A stretch of DNA of 64,000 bases from Anas platyrhynchos (Eukaryota; Chordata; Aves; Anseriformes; Anatidae), in the NCBI RefSeq assembly GCF_047663525.1, contig NC_092600.1:4770001-4834000 (forward strand), written 5' to 3'. This document shows, piece by piece, positions 26,610 to 39,800 of this stretch. Under the pieces are notes generated by a model. It worked only from the letters and a program-made list of their open reading frames with translations, had not been told where the DNA came from and ran no database searches. The position numbers and the translations under genes were made by a program. Numbering within the stretch: position 1 is the stretch's first letter; the number at the start of each line of letters is the position of its first letter.

Positions 26610-29600
26610 AGCCACGAAGAACTAAAGAAACTGCAGGAGAAACAACAAGCACGCGCAGCTTCTGGCCAGGGCTCCTCTCTGCCTGCACCCCATGTCCCAG
26701 CACAGGATCAGCACATGCCTGGGAGGAGGGCAGGGGCAGGCCCACAGGCAGCGGTCACCCCACTCCAGAGTGAAGCCTGCAGGACTGAGCTGGAAAAGCC
26801 GTGTTTTAGGATGCAAAGTTTAGGAAGAAAACGATAAAGAAGCAAATGAACACAAGGCATCCATGGCACAGAACTGCCGTGGATCGCAGCACCACCAGCA
26901 CATTGCCCTCGTCCACCAGCACGTCCCATACCCAATGACCTGCCAAAAACAAACCAACACAAACCAAACCCCAACAGCTGGTCTCAGACAAGCTAACACC
27001 GGCTGCCAGTAGGCAAAAATCCGTCTCTCTCTTGAAAAATGGCACGAGAATTCCTTACAGCCCTCTACCGAGACCTGTTATTGCAGCCAGCCATGCCCTC
27101 CAGTCCCACTGGCACCGTGCTTTAGCCTCTTGCACCCTGCACAGCACAGCTGAGCATGTTTGCACGACAGGGACCTGGCAGCATCATTATTATTATTTGC
27201 TTGGAGTTATTGCCAAAGCCTCCCAAAACACGAGGCAGACCGTATCAATACCAACTGGGCTCATCTTCCAGACAGATCTGCTGGGGGGGAAAAAAAAAAG
27301 GAAAGAAAGAAAGAAAAAGACAAATCTGTTCAACATCTCGCCCAAGCTCTTCAGTCTCTCTCAGCAGCGAAGCAGCACAAACCCGCCCGCTCCTTCCATG
27401 CCGCGTGCCTCGTGCTGGAGTAGCACGAACCGGGGCTGCTCAGAGACAGCACCAAACAGGGAGAAAACCCAGACAAAGTCAAGCCAGAAAGAAACATTTC
27501 CAGATGTACAGGACTGATAGACCTCGTCTGCACTGCTCTTTTTTTTTTTTTTAGAAGCCTGACCACAAGCGTACAGATGGCTGGGAACTCCGCTGAACCT
27601 ATTCAATTCCTCTTTGTAAACACTTCCCTCTCCGTGTCGTGCTCGCTGGGAAACCGCCCAAGAGCCTGGGGCACTGGGGTACAAACATCGGTGGCAGCAC
27701 GGCTTTAGGAGGTCCACCCGGGGCCACGAGGCTCCCCAAGCAGCCCGCACGGCTGAGGAGCACGGCTGTGCCTTGGGAAGGCCAGAAGCAAAGCGAGAAA
27801 TGTGGGATTTCCTGCAAGTGCACCAGAAATACTGCACGTGGGGCTGGAGCCAAGCTCTCCCCAGGAGTTGTCTTGGCACAAACGGGCCCAGGCAGACAAC
27901 GCGCACCAGCGGGAGCCTTCTGGTGGGCTCAGCGGGATTTGGGGAGGTGCCGCTCAGCAGCAGCAGTTAAAGGATGAGAACTGCCAGCCTGAGCCTCTCC
28001 ATCCATCGTGTCAGGGGCTGGGCAGCCTCCAGCACCGCCAGTGTCACCGCTCTGATGTATTACACGGCCTTCCCCGGGTACGGATCGGTTCCTCTTGGCA
28101 TCCAAGGCCTGTCACGATTGCAGGCATTTTCTGAACCTAAACCATGGAGACAGATGTAGTTCAGCAGAAGCCAAGCGCTCTTAACATCTTAAATAAATAA
28201 ATAGTCCAGATTTAAAGTGCGCCAGAAACATGAAGTAAATACAACCAACGCAGCCCTAAATCTCTACCCCAGCCGAGATTCCGTATGGCCACAGAAAGTC
28301 CTAAAAGATGAATTTGAGGTCTTTCACCAGCACCTCCCCCACTTCAGTTTGTAGAAGGGTGGGCTTCTGGCATCAAACCAACATTTAGAGCAGTGACAGG
28401 ATCTAAGCCCCTCTGCGAGTCCTGTAGCTGCACTCCAATCCACCCCACACGTGCAATTCTTTCTCCTTGCCCTACTGTGTCCCTATAAAAAAAGCAACCG
28501 AGCTCATGCCAGGTGGGCAGGGGGAGATGCCGGACCCCGCAGTGCCACCCCCTTGGTTTTCAGCAGCTCTCGCTCGTACCAGAGGCTGGGAGCTCGATCC
28601 ATCTGCCGCAGGGATGAAACCGAAGAAGCACCGTGCTTGCGCAGGCTGCCGAGCCCTGCTGTCCGGGAGTGTCTCAGCAGCAGCAGCTCCGCTGCCACGG
28701 GATAAAACAAAGAGTGACGGGGACAAACACAGAGCAGGTGGAGGTTTAATTAGGTCACTGAGCCGTGGGATTGCAACCTGCAAAGCTGCACTAACGCAAA
28801 TGCTCGTGCCCACCACGCTTGGCCTCGGGGTGGAAAGCACAGCGCGAGGGGACGGTCACCTCCCCGGGGCTGGGTGCTGCGCCCCAGTCGTGGGGTTGGC
28901 ACGGGGTCACCGCTGGGAGATGATGAGAATTGTTGCCTCTTGGGTCCGATTTAGAAAAGCAGAAAGAAATCCATTCTTTTCGCTGTCTAGGTTATCACGG
29001 CAAGACAGGTGCAAATAAAAAAAGCTCAGCGACTGAATGTGCCTTGCGCTGCTTCTCCAGGCGCAGTGCCACCACGAGGAGCTGTCACTCAGGCCAGCGC
29101 GCCCCGGGCAGGGCGAGAGCATTTCAGTGGCAGGCTCCTGCACGGCCCTGCACCAACCTAAAACAGCAGCTACTCAAGGCCCTGACAAAAACATGATTTC
29201 CATGCTGTAAAATTCCCAACCGAGCATGGCAGGGCAGAAGCTGAACAGAAATTCAGCCGTGTTTCTATCTCAAAGGTTTCATGATCTAACCGTAGCTTTT
29301 TCCATACTTTTTGGAGGTGTGATCCACCCTGATTCTTTGCCTCCATTGAGTACGAAGAGTTACTAGAATTTATTCACCATATTTACCAGTTTTCCCCTTT
29401 AACCTCTTTGTGACTTCCAAGTGAAAATAAGAAAAAAGTTCCCCAAAACTCTGGGTTTCTGCATCTGAAATAATTCCTGGGGTTTCGGTGTGGTCCCAGC
29501 CGACGTGATCAATGCTTGGCTTGTGTTTGGGGCTGGTAGCTGAGAGAAGCAAAGGCATGGGGCTGGGGTTTGGATTCACACCCACGTCCATGTAGACCAG

Positions 29601-32600
29601 GCAAGCAGCCCTCCTTAGCGAGCAACTGCTGCCACATCATTACTTGGTTAAAATCCTCCACAGACTCTCAGCTGTAGCCAGCTTTGGGTCTCACTCAGCA
29701 CATTACAATGCTCCCTCCCTGAAGGGTGGTCAAAGGATGAGCAGATTTGGTGACATGAAGGCTTGCTCCTTTGGTGGTGGAGTTCAGAGGAACGCTTTCC
29801 TTTCAGGAAACTCTAACAAGAACTGAAACGGACTCACCCAGAAATCTGTAAAACAACCCAAAAGCTACCGATGGATTTATTTCCTTGGGGTTAATTCCCC
29901 AGGACCCAACAGGCCTTTATCAGAGTGACAGCAGAGCTGAAGATACATCTGGAGCCTTTAAACTGCGCTGCACCTATTGCCCCCGCAGCCCTAAAAAGAA
30001 AAACAAACGACAGTGGCTTAGAGCAGTAAAACAGAGCCAAGCTGTGGCATGGTAAGGGCAGAACAGGAAACACGCCAGGTCTGAGGGTGGTACAGGGCTT
30101 CTCAGGTGGGACGGGCAGAGGCTGGTGGGGCAGAAACGAAGCCCACCCACTGGAGGGAGAGGAGAGGCAGCAGTCGTACAGCTCCTCTGCTCTGCTTTGA
30201 TCTTTGATGGCTGTTATCTGCATGCCCCCAGCCAGCCGTGCAGGTGCCTGTGCTTACAGCAGCGCGCATTTATGCAATGGAAGTCACGGAACATCAGCCT
30301 GGAGCTCCTCGGTGCCGGTAAAATACGGCACCTCTCGCTGCAGGAGTACAACAAAGGCAGCTGACTGTCCAAAAATGATTTCCGTGCTAAAACCTGCTTC
30401 TGTCAACAGCGCATGAAAGATAAGGTCAGCTGAAAGCACGCTGGGTTTGAAACACGTTCCCATCCCCATGCAAAGAGGATGGATGGAAAACAACAGCACC
30501 AAGCCGGAGCAGGTACCGCACCAAGCACAGGCTACTTCCCATAATCAGTTCTGCAAAGCCAAATCAGTGCCCACGTGGGTGACATCCTTCCATCATTTGG
30601 TCAAGAAGGAGAAGGAAACCAAGTGGCAGCAGACGGAGAGCTCCCAGGTGAGGCAGTCCACGAGCGTCGAACCAACCTGCTTCAGTGCCTCCACTCTGGC
30701 CAGGCAGCGCTGGAGGGGCTGGCAGCAAAAAATATCTGTGCCTAGATAAATGACTTCATATGTCGAGACAAAGATAAAGTTACACAGAGCCTCTCGCAGA
30801 GGATATGGTCATCGGGTTTATTTTTGTAGCTTTCATTACACTCAAAATAACTTTGGCAGACGTAGAAAAAATAAATTTTCAAAGCCTTCTCCCATTGATG
30901 TCACCATTTTTAATTAATTTTTGCTGAAGTGGTCTGAAAACAAACGCTGCTGTGAGAGGGCCAACTCCTGGCGTACCGCTCAGGGCCTCGGCGCTCGAAC
31001 GCCGCGGTCGCACCAAGCGGCACCAGATGAAATACCGCCGCGGTCGCGCTGGGGGATGGCTCCGGCCCATCAGCCTGTGCCAGGGCTTCTGAGAGAGCCA
31101 GCGAGGAGGCCAGACTGCCTTTCAGCTGGTGTCTCTGACTCCGTGACAGAGGCGCTGCCAGCTCTGGGAATAACAGTGGTACCACGTTATTTCCTGCCTC
31201 GGGAAGTGCCGGCCTCAGCCAGCACTGAATGTCCCCTCAGGAGGGCACTGCGTGTCGCCGCTGGCTCACACAGAGCCTGAGGTGGGGACGTCAGGTTTGA
31301 GAGCAGCCCTCGAGCTCCCAGATTCACGCTGCCCGTCCCTGCATGGCTGCCTGACTCCTGCGTCTCCCTCCGGCAGCACAAGGCCCTCAGAGGGGTGCGG
31401 AGCAGTGGTGTGTGCAGGGGAGAAAAGCAAGCCAGCAGCAGCATGCCTGACGCTGCCACGCCATGCCAGGCTGCTGCAGCACCAGCAGACCTCTCCGGAC
31501 ACACAGCAGCGAGTAAATCACTCACAAATCTACTTTCAAGGGGGACTTTGGGCCTCTTCTCCCTTGCAGGCTGGCTCCCTGCAGAACACAGCACACGCAC
31601 CAGTTGTACGCCTGGAAGGAGATGCCAGACCAAACAAGACTCCTGCTCCTCTGTTTGTTTCCATTTATTGCAACTGCTCTTAGAAAACAAGCCCCTGACT
31701 CACAGATTTCTATCAGCAGAGTCCTGAAGACGCAAAACATCTCTTCAAGCACAGCTTTAAGGCTCCCAAGGATGAGACCGAGCCCAGCCAAACACCGCAG
31801 CTCAGCTCTGCTCCAACATGAGATCAGTCTGCTCTTCGCTTCAGTCAACACATTTCAGCAAGTCTGGCTCGCACTGGCGGGCTTCAGGCACTGTCCCCAG
31901 CACACTGCCACAGGTGACACGCGCTCCTTTGGGTGGCTTTGGTTGATTTGGGAGAACCACCAGCCCCAGCGCTCTGCAGCGGCTCCTTTCCAGGAGCTCC
32001 TTGCAAGGAGCCGTGGGGTGTCGGTGCCCATCCCAGGTAGCTGCGGGGAGAAGCCGGCTGGCGGCCCCTGCACATGTGGCGTGCAGACACAGCTCCAGAT
32101 GTCCTTGGGACCTTCCACGAATATCCAAAAGGGACGGGGAATGGTCGCCAGGAAGGAGCTGACGGAATGTAGCTGGCAGCAATTTTTATGCTCAAAGGGA
32201 CGCGGAGCGGCATTTTTCCAAAAGCTGCTAAGATCTGCAATTGGATCATGTTTTGAAGGGGTAAGATTTGCAAACACATGCGAAAGAAAGTAAGTTCCTG
32301 CATTTAAATGGCACAATTTGTTAAAAGTCCTTCCCAGACCGTTGTTCTTCATCATCTGGGTGCTTTAACACTTGGCTTCTGGCTAATCTTTAAAAATCCT
32401 GGCACAGGTTTTTCTGCACAGGAAAGAATTCCGATTGTTGTTTAGTGCAAGCAAATCCTGTAATTATACTGTCCTAGCCTCCTGTGGGCCAAGCCAGACC
32501 AAGGAAATAAACCCTGATGAAAGAAAGTGACTGGCTGGGTATGGGAAGGGATGGGCTTCTCATAGAAGCTGAGGTAAGCAGGGTTTAGAAAACATTTTAA

Positions 32601-33983
32601 ATCTTGGCCATGTTGTAAAGCACTTTGTCTCATTCTAAAATACAAAAATTACAGAAAGATACTGAATTTGAATTACTTTGTTGGCTAGAAAAACATCTCC
32701 TGAGGTGACGGTAAGGAGTACTGCAGACATTTAAGATCAGTAGATGCAAAGCAACTCACAGAGGCAGAGATCACTGGTAATTTCAGAAAGAAACACTTGC
32801 TTTCACTTGATATTTTTCCATATCTATTTAAGCATTCTGAAGGAATCATGACTTGAACATGCAGAATTACAGACCCATATACTGAAGACACAGAAAGAGA
32901 GAAATAACAGAGAGCTTCTATCACGCACGAGTGCGAAACAAAGAGCCTGCGTTAGCAGAGCTCAGTGTATCACATTTGGCCTGCTGGAAAACATCTGCCA
33001 TTTGTCAGGACTACAAAGCTAACATAACCCTCTCCTCCTTGATCTTCACCAATTAGGGAAATTCTGTTGTGCTAATTACCTGGGGAGACAAAGAGGGGAG
33101 AAGGCAGATAGCGAGTGACACTTGAAGACAACATTTACACCAGAAAAAATTAGGCAGGCATTTCAAGTCACTGGGAACCACAGAACATTTCGTGCCAAAC
33201 TTTCCCAGCAAGATGGGAAAAGTCCATCCATGTGCTTAAAAAGAAATATAAATATAAATAAAAATAAATAAAACGCAGCAAGAGAGCCTCCAGAGTTTGC
33301 AAGAGGTACAGAGGATTGTAAGTGATAGACTTCCCTGAGTACACATGGTTTGAATTGCCAAGAAACGGAGCCGTCCTGCAGGCTGAAGTACCACTCACCT
33401 CTTTGTGTTGCCAAGTCATTATTGGGAAATATTTGTCACATATTAACTGGAACATCAGATTACTACACTGCACATTTAACACTGCTTTGTAATATACACA
33501 TACGTTCAAAAGCGTATGATACTGTCTCAGCGTGAACTCGAGACGAAGACAGGGATATGCATCACCCGGCAGCCAGGAAATTCGGAGTTCAGGCTTCTCA
33601 GTAACTCTGAGTGCAAAGCCTGCGGAGATACAGCACGCGGAGACACCAGGCACGTGCTGAGAGATGCAGTGCTAGAGCCACGCAAAGAGCTGGAGACTTT
33701 CACACCCTCAGTCTGTAATATGAAGAATGAGCTGATGGGCAGGGCATCTTCTGAGGACTTGGTCCTCTTTTTATGTTTGTTGTTGTTTTAAAATCTATTT
33801 CTACTGGATTTAGGAGGAGAAGTTTGCTCTCAGGCTCTAGTATGGTACATCCAGAACCTCAAGCCTGAGGGACTTCCTCATGGACCCCGAAGAGTTTTAT
33901 TTATTTAACTAGAGCCCTTCACATTGCGTGTTTCAAAAGACTGCTAAAAAAAAATACAAGGGGTGGAGGGGAAAGTCTCCTTC

Positions 33984-34007
33984 AAAAAAAAAAAAAAAAA
34001 AAAAAAA
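33984..34007. repeat. Poly-A run (24 A)
   Basis: An uninterrupted A run in COL23A1 intron 2. Confidence 0.95.
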
Positions 34008-34381
34008 GATAAAAGCAGTCAGAGGCCACACAACTGTGAACAAAGTATCTGCAAGCACGAAGTTTTAGTCTTGCTTTTAACCCACTTCACTTGCTCCTCA
34101 GTTGAAGGCTGTCCTAAAAGCCATGTAAACAAGTGTTCGGCACCTGCTAAGCTGAATCTTATGAGGGATCCCATCCAGAGAAGAGGCTAAATGTAAGGGA
34201 ACAGAAACTCTCTGCGAAGTATCACACGCATGGCTCAGGATAACAATAATAAAAATACCGAGCTGCTGTTTCGCAGAGAGCCAACATGTGGGGACAGCCT
34301 GTCCTCGGTCTGGCCAGCACCAGCAGCACGCAATGGCTGTGGCCCCCAAAATAGCTGGAAGCATTGAAGCCAAAAGGCCCC

Positions 34382-34458
34382 GCTCCTCACCACAGTGGGG
34401 TCAAAACCATCCTGCTCCTCACCACACGGGGCCAACACTGCCCCAATCCTCACCTCAG
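34382..34458. repeat. Minisatellite seed, 31-32 bp unit, 2.5 copies
   Basis: GCTCCTCACCACA recurs at 34382 and 34414, and a diverged AATCCTCACCTCAG at 34445. The following bases of the first two units (GGGGYCAA) also agree. Confidence 0.65.
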
Positions 34459-35205
34459 GACATCTCCCACAAGTGTTTTCCTCCCATTCCGTACCACAGA
34501 ATTGCCCAAACTTTGAAGGAGTGAAAAATAACACAAAACTTCCCCCCTACCACCACCCACACCGCTTTTGTTGAATAAGTAAAGCGAAACAAATCACTTC
34601 ACATTTCCATGATACCCCACAAACACAGGTGTTGATGGCAAACACCGAGACACCTTTTGGAGCATCCCGAGTGTCAGAGGCACAGCAGCACTTTTTAAAA
34701 ACCTTTATTATCGTTATAGTATTTTACGATCGGGATTTCTTCATGGTGCTGACAAAACGGCCGGGCCCCCTCTGCTGGCCACCAGCCCCAGGCACCTCAG
34801 CGCCTGTCTGGCCCCCGGCCCTCACTGCCCCTCCGCTGCCCTCCCAGAAAGCACCAAAACCCCAAACTGACTCACTTTGAGGCAAAACGCGTCTTCTCCA
34901 AAACAAATACAGAGTGCAGGGCGAGCTCCGAGCACAAGGCTTGCTGCAGGGGCTTTGTGGGTACTGCTGCTCCCTGAAGAGGCCCGGCTGTGGCGTGAGG
35001 GCACGGCCCCGCCGCCATGGCCTTCACAGAGCCCGCTGTGAGGAGTCGGCTTCAACTCGTGGGGTTTCTGGCCACTATTTTGGGGCAGGCGAATGGAGGC
35101 TTCACTGTTAGTTGCCAACTTGGTGTGAGAAACAGAATTGTGTGTAAAGAGCCCTTTGATTCACTCCAAAAGGAGCTGGGAGGCATCAGGACAGCTCAGC
35201 AGCAC

Positions 35206-35236
35206 GTCCTCACCTCAGCTCCAGTCCTCACCTCAG
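35206..35236. repeat. 18-bp tandem duplication (GTCCTCACCTCAG core)
   Basis: GTCCTCACCTCAG occurs at 35206 and again at 35224. It shares its core with the 34.4 kb repeat less than 1 kb away. Confidence 0.7.
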
Positions 35237-36769
35237 TGCAGCGCTCGGCTCTGGAGCGGAGGTGGCCAGGAGCAAACACCGCTGCTGCAGCACTTTCTGT
35301 CCACCAGATAAGCCTTTGGCCCACAAATTACCTAGACATTTGTTGCTAATGACTGTAATGAGCATTTCAGCAGCACGTGGGAAAACCTTCCCCCTCCTCT
35401 CTTTCCCCCATCTTTTAAACACAGAAACAAGCAAACCCAGTGACCCAGAACAGAATTGGGATGTGCCTGGCAACAAAGGAGCTCTTAAATCCCAATTGCT
35501 TTCTGCAGAGCGAAGGAAAAGCCCTTTGACCGCTTAATCGTGCCAGCAGTGTCCCTGTTACATGGACAGGAGCAAGATACAGCCCACAGGGCCAAGGGAC
35601 TTGGTTCAGTCTGTGCTTCAGAGGGCAGAAAACCAATATGATCACTGGTCTCCAAAGAGCTGGAAATAAGCTTCATTTGTGTCTCGGCTGATGTTGTTTG
35701 GTGCCGAGGCAGAGAGGTACGCAGGATGCCCACAGCAGCCTTCCACTTAAAAACCAGTTAGGGCAACTGCAGCAGCACAGAATCATCACCAAAATATTTC
35801 TGAGGCTATCACACATAATTTTACGGGGCTGGGGGAACAAAAACTAAATCAAAAACAAACAAACAAACACATCTTTTTTTGTTTAGTCCTGTGAGTATGC
35901 ACTAATGCTGTGTATTCTGGTATGATTCATATCCAGGATGTCAGGAAAATCTGCTCATTTGTCTATAATGCTTCTACATGTAATGTTCAATTTTTTTCTC
36001 TTTAAAACTAGAATTGAACTATCTGCCACTTGCAAAGCTTTGTAGCAGGCCCATGCATTCTCCGCCATCAAAGCAGTGCACATCTTTCTCCCATCTTTAG
36101 CTACTTCTGTTGAAAAAAAAAAAAAGCACAAAAGGTTTGAAGTGCATCAGACCGAAGTCATTCATGCCGTTCAGTATGACAGCAGAGCACTTACTGAGTA
36201 TTTCTAGAATGAGATTCCTTTACAAACTAATCTAAGCTGTTTATTGTTTCCAAGGAGCATGCACTTCCACAGCAGAACAGGAAGTTTTGACAGTTTAAGA
36301 AGTTCATTAAACTCTGGGAGGAAATTTAAACAATCAGTGACAGCTTTCATACAGCAAGGCACTGGAGAAGTTGCTACCCTCCTAAAAGACAGAGAGAGAG
36401 GCTGCAGCTTTTAATTATCACACTTGCATTAAGACACAGTGATTCTGTTACTACTTCTAAATTGTTTTGGCCCAACACCCAGGGCTCACAACCGAGTAAA
36501 GCTGTTCACTCTTTTATTCTTATAGCCAAATGTCGCTTTTGTCCAAACCTCAAACTCCTTTATCTGTAAACAGGCCAAAGCAAGGCAGTGGAAGAAGTTA
36601 ATAGTCTCAAACACAAGAGAGTGCTTCAGCTTGGAAAAACACTTCTTAGCACATTTTACTTGAAACAGGGGAATACATAAAACAGAAGAGGAGTTCAGCA
36701 GCGTCGGTCCAGCAAGCCGTCGGCTCCCGGGCAGTCTGGCGTTGGCTGTGCCGATTCGTCTGCACCTAC

Positions 36770-36839
36770 CTGGGGGGCACATGCAGTCTGACGGAGCCTC
36801 TCTCGCTGTCCGCAGCTTAGCTAGTCCTTCACCCAGTTT
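36770..36839 (-). CDS. COL23A1: COL23A1 exon 2
   Basis: This exon is 70 nt, from acceptor CCTCCAAACAG|AAACTGGG to donor CCCCCAG|GTAGGTG. It encodes 23 residues plus one base of a Gly codon and includes the RTAR|E furin-type cleavage site and the Cys-x-Cys pair that precedes the collagen domain. Confidence 0.9.
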
Positions 36840-39800
36840 CTGTTTGGAGGAGGAATAAAAATAGCCATTTAGAGAATACATTATATCTAAATGCGTGCTG
36901 TGCGTGCATTCCAGCAGCCAAAGCATCCATCACACTTCCTCGGAGTGAGGCAATAGTTTCACCCTGCTGTGTTCAGCCTCTGTTGGTAACACCTACAGCA
37001 GCACACAAAACATTAAAAGTTTCTTAGCAAGCAGCTAGCCTATGGCCCTTGTACGGAGCAGGTAGGGACTCCTGCTGCACAGCCCAGAAATCCCTTGTTC
37101 CAAGCCCCATGGACTGGATTCGTGCCCGTTCGTGGAGCAGATGCTGGTCCTGTGTTAGACATTGTTAAGTCCCATGTGCAGGTTTTGGCACCGTCTCGGT
37201 GAATTTGGTGGCAGAAGCAGAGCTGGAGAGCCCCTTGTGCTGCTGCTCCATGGGCTGAACACAACAGGAGGGAAACGCCGGGGGAAAGCCCCGCTGTAAT
37301 CAAATGCGAAGCTGCTTCCAAACACTCCGGGGGTTACGTGGCAGAATGATACTTACAGAACAGATGTGACCTGATTTTGCTGGTTTTCAGCTTAAAATTC
37401 ATGCTACGCGGAGTATGAAAGTTTTCTTTAGGATAGGGATGAGGAGATGAAGGACAGTGTGGTGGGCAGTGCCAGCGAGTCCACAGTGCTCTCCCACCCC
37501 AGCCCAAAGTGTTACATCTGTAAGGTGAAAAACTGATTGGTGGGACTAGTAAAACATGTAAAAATTCCCCAGACTGAAGCAATGTCTATGTGGCATATTG
37601 TAGACAGATGTGAGCGCATTCTGCCTGCTCCCTAAGCCTACCAAAATGTTCGTGCCTGCATTTAGGACAGTGCCAAGCTCGCGTTAGTAAACCCCCATGA
37701 CATGTAAGCTGTCTTAGCTCAGGCACAGCAGCAGCCCTGCAAGGGTGGGAGCAAGTCCTCTTTGCTCGTAACTAAGTCCTTCGGGAATCCCATCTCACCT
37801 AAGGTATTTACCACAAGAGAAACCAGCAATCTGACAACCAGAGTCCACATCCAGACATGTAAAAGAGACAATTCAGTGTACTTTTTGGATTCAGGGTGCT
37901 CAGGCTTGAATTTTATCCAGCTGATGACCAAGTCTGTGTTCAAATATTTGACCACTGTGGACTATTCGGGAATTAGGCTACGTGTGAGTTAGGTTCTGGT
38001 CCTTTTATTCCTGGGATTAAATAGTTTTATCTGTTGTTGAAATCCTATGCATTCCTTTCTAGCTGCTTGATGCAAAGAGGTCCTGAAAGTTATCAACTCA
38101 GTTACAAAGAAACTGACAGAGAAGTTGTCCTAAGGGAAGCACAAAGAGCGGAATGACCCAGCTGTGGAAAAAGGCATTTGAAGACTTTTCTGGCATCCAC
38201 TTACAGTCACGATCTTACAAAGCATCACTCAAATTTGGTGTTTGTTTTAAATTATTTGGACAATGAAGGTGCTCGAGGAAAAGAAAGAAGCTCTTCCATC
38301 TCTTCCATTTTAGTTTTGTAGTCAGAGGAGATCTTTTCCTGTCCTGAATCCTGGAACGAGTCTTCTGTTTTCCCATTGAATTGTTCTTGTCATGAAGCTG
38401 ATTAATCTGGACGCTCTCTGCCTACTGCGGACAATAAATCCTTTGTGAACAAAACGGTCCAGCTTTGTTTACAACAACTGGATACTCCGATAATCCTCAC
38501 GTTAACTTTTTCACTCCAGCATGGAAATGATGCGCTTCGAATTCGGGCTTTTGCTGCAGAGCAAGTGGAGGTAGATGCCACCACAGCTGGACCACACTGT
38601 TAGAAATGTTTCACACAGCATCAAACCAGGGCTCTGCAGCTCGTTCAGCTAAAGGAGCACCCGAGGGAAAGCTAAGTTCCTGCATCCTTAAATCAGCAGT
38701 TTCTCCACAGTTAGATGGTTGCCTGTCACAGAGCCAAAAGCTAAACTTCAGTTGTCCAAATCGGCTTTCATTGCCTTTCCTACACATTTACCCTTCCTTT
38801 ATTATTTCCTATCCTCTTTAACTTGCCAAACATTTAAACAACACTAAGAGGAATGGAAACCAGCATGTTTGTCTTGCATTTGCAGCTCTTCATGTGCAGT
38901 TCTTCCATAAATTACGCTCCCAAACCCCAAGACTGGTATATGCAGTCATGCTTTTTGTGCAGTGACAGAGAACAAAGTATCAGGGGTCATGCACAGAGAG
39001 CATATGGAGCTTTGGTTTCACTTCTGAAATACTGTGGTAAACTTCAAAGAAGGACCAAAACAGAGTGTAACAAAAAAACTGACCCCAGGCATCAGTTGAT
39101 GTTCATGTTGATGGAAATATTCTCTCGCTCCCCAGAAACTCCCAAGCACAGAAAGGCCAGAAGTTGCCTGACGAGCGAGAGGTCTTATGTAACGAAGAGG
39201 AATTTGCTCAAGAAACAGGCATGTTCTGAAACCTTAACGTGAGTGAATCAGCCTGTTTAAAATGATGATTAATAGATAGCACAACGGCTACCATGCATAC
39301 CTTGATTCTGTTACCCTTTCCAAAATTTGCTTTTGGTATTGACAAAAGTTTGGTTATACTAAACGTTTCAACAAGCTCCCTCTTGCATTAGAAACCCAAT
39401 TATGCGGTTTTGCTTTATTTTCCCCTGTACAATCTCCATCTGAGCATTCCCAGTACAAAACAAGCTTTCCACACTTAACTAAATCTCAGCAAGAGGTTGC
39501 ACATGATCTTAGGCAGTGCCACAGAAACCCTTCCCATTGCTAAGCACAGTTATTGGAGTAATTGGAACAGAACCACTGCCACGACTGGCAGGCTAATTCC
39601 TGCCTGCAGAAAGGACGCTAACTAGATTTTCTGATTACGCCTCACAAGCACCCCTCTGTTCTGGTATTCAGGGTTTTCACTAAAATAGTTTTTAGCATTT
39701 CCCTTTATCAAGACATATTGGTGCGACCAGGTTTCCAGGAGCATGGGCATGGTCCAGCGGTGCCGGTGGGATCCAGCTCCAAGCGTAAGGCACAGCAGCA

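Larger units (their letters stand above)
1..36769 (-). other. COL23A1 intron 2 (5' part, continues off the left edge)
   Basis: No exon with Gly-X-Y repeats, or any other recognisable coding exon, was found on either strand. Open frames of 60-230 codons occur throughout but overlap one another on both strands and show no known domain. Contents that can be named: one CR1 fragment (10,888-11,095), a hairpin (11,201-11,288), poly-A/T runs, an (AAAT)n microsatellite and a few short tandem duplications. Confidence 0.8.

Noticed and set aside
27361..29018. ORFs of 181 (minus) and 183 (plus) codons at 27.4-29.0 kb
   Set aside because: Cysteine/serine/glycine-rich chance frames overlapping on both strands in moderately GC-rich intron DNA; no family is recognised.
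33984..34007. Poly-A run as the tail of a processed retrocopy
   Set aside because: No coding similarity or target-site duplication was recognised next to it.
1..36769. Further COL23A1 exons in intron 2
   Set aside because: No frame with Gly-X-Y repeats or the expected GPPGRRGK-like continuation was found on the minus strand.
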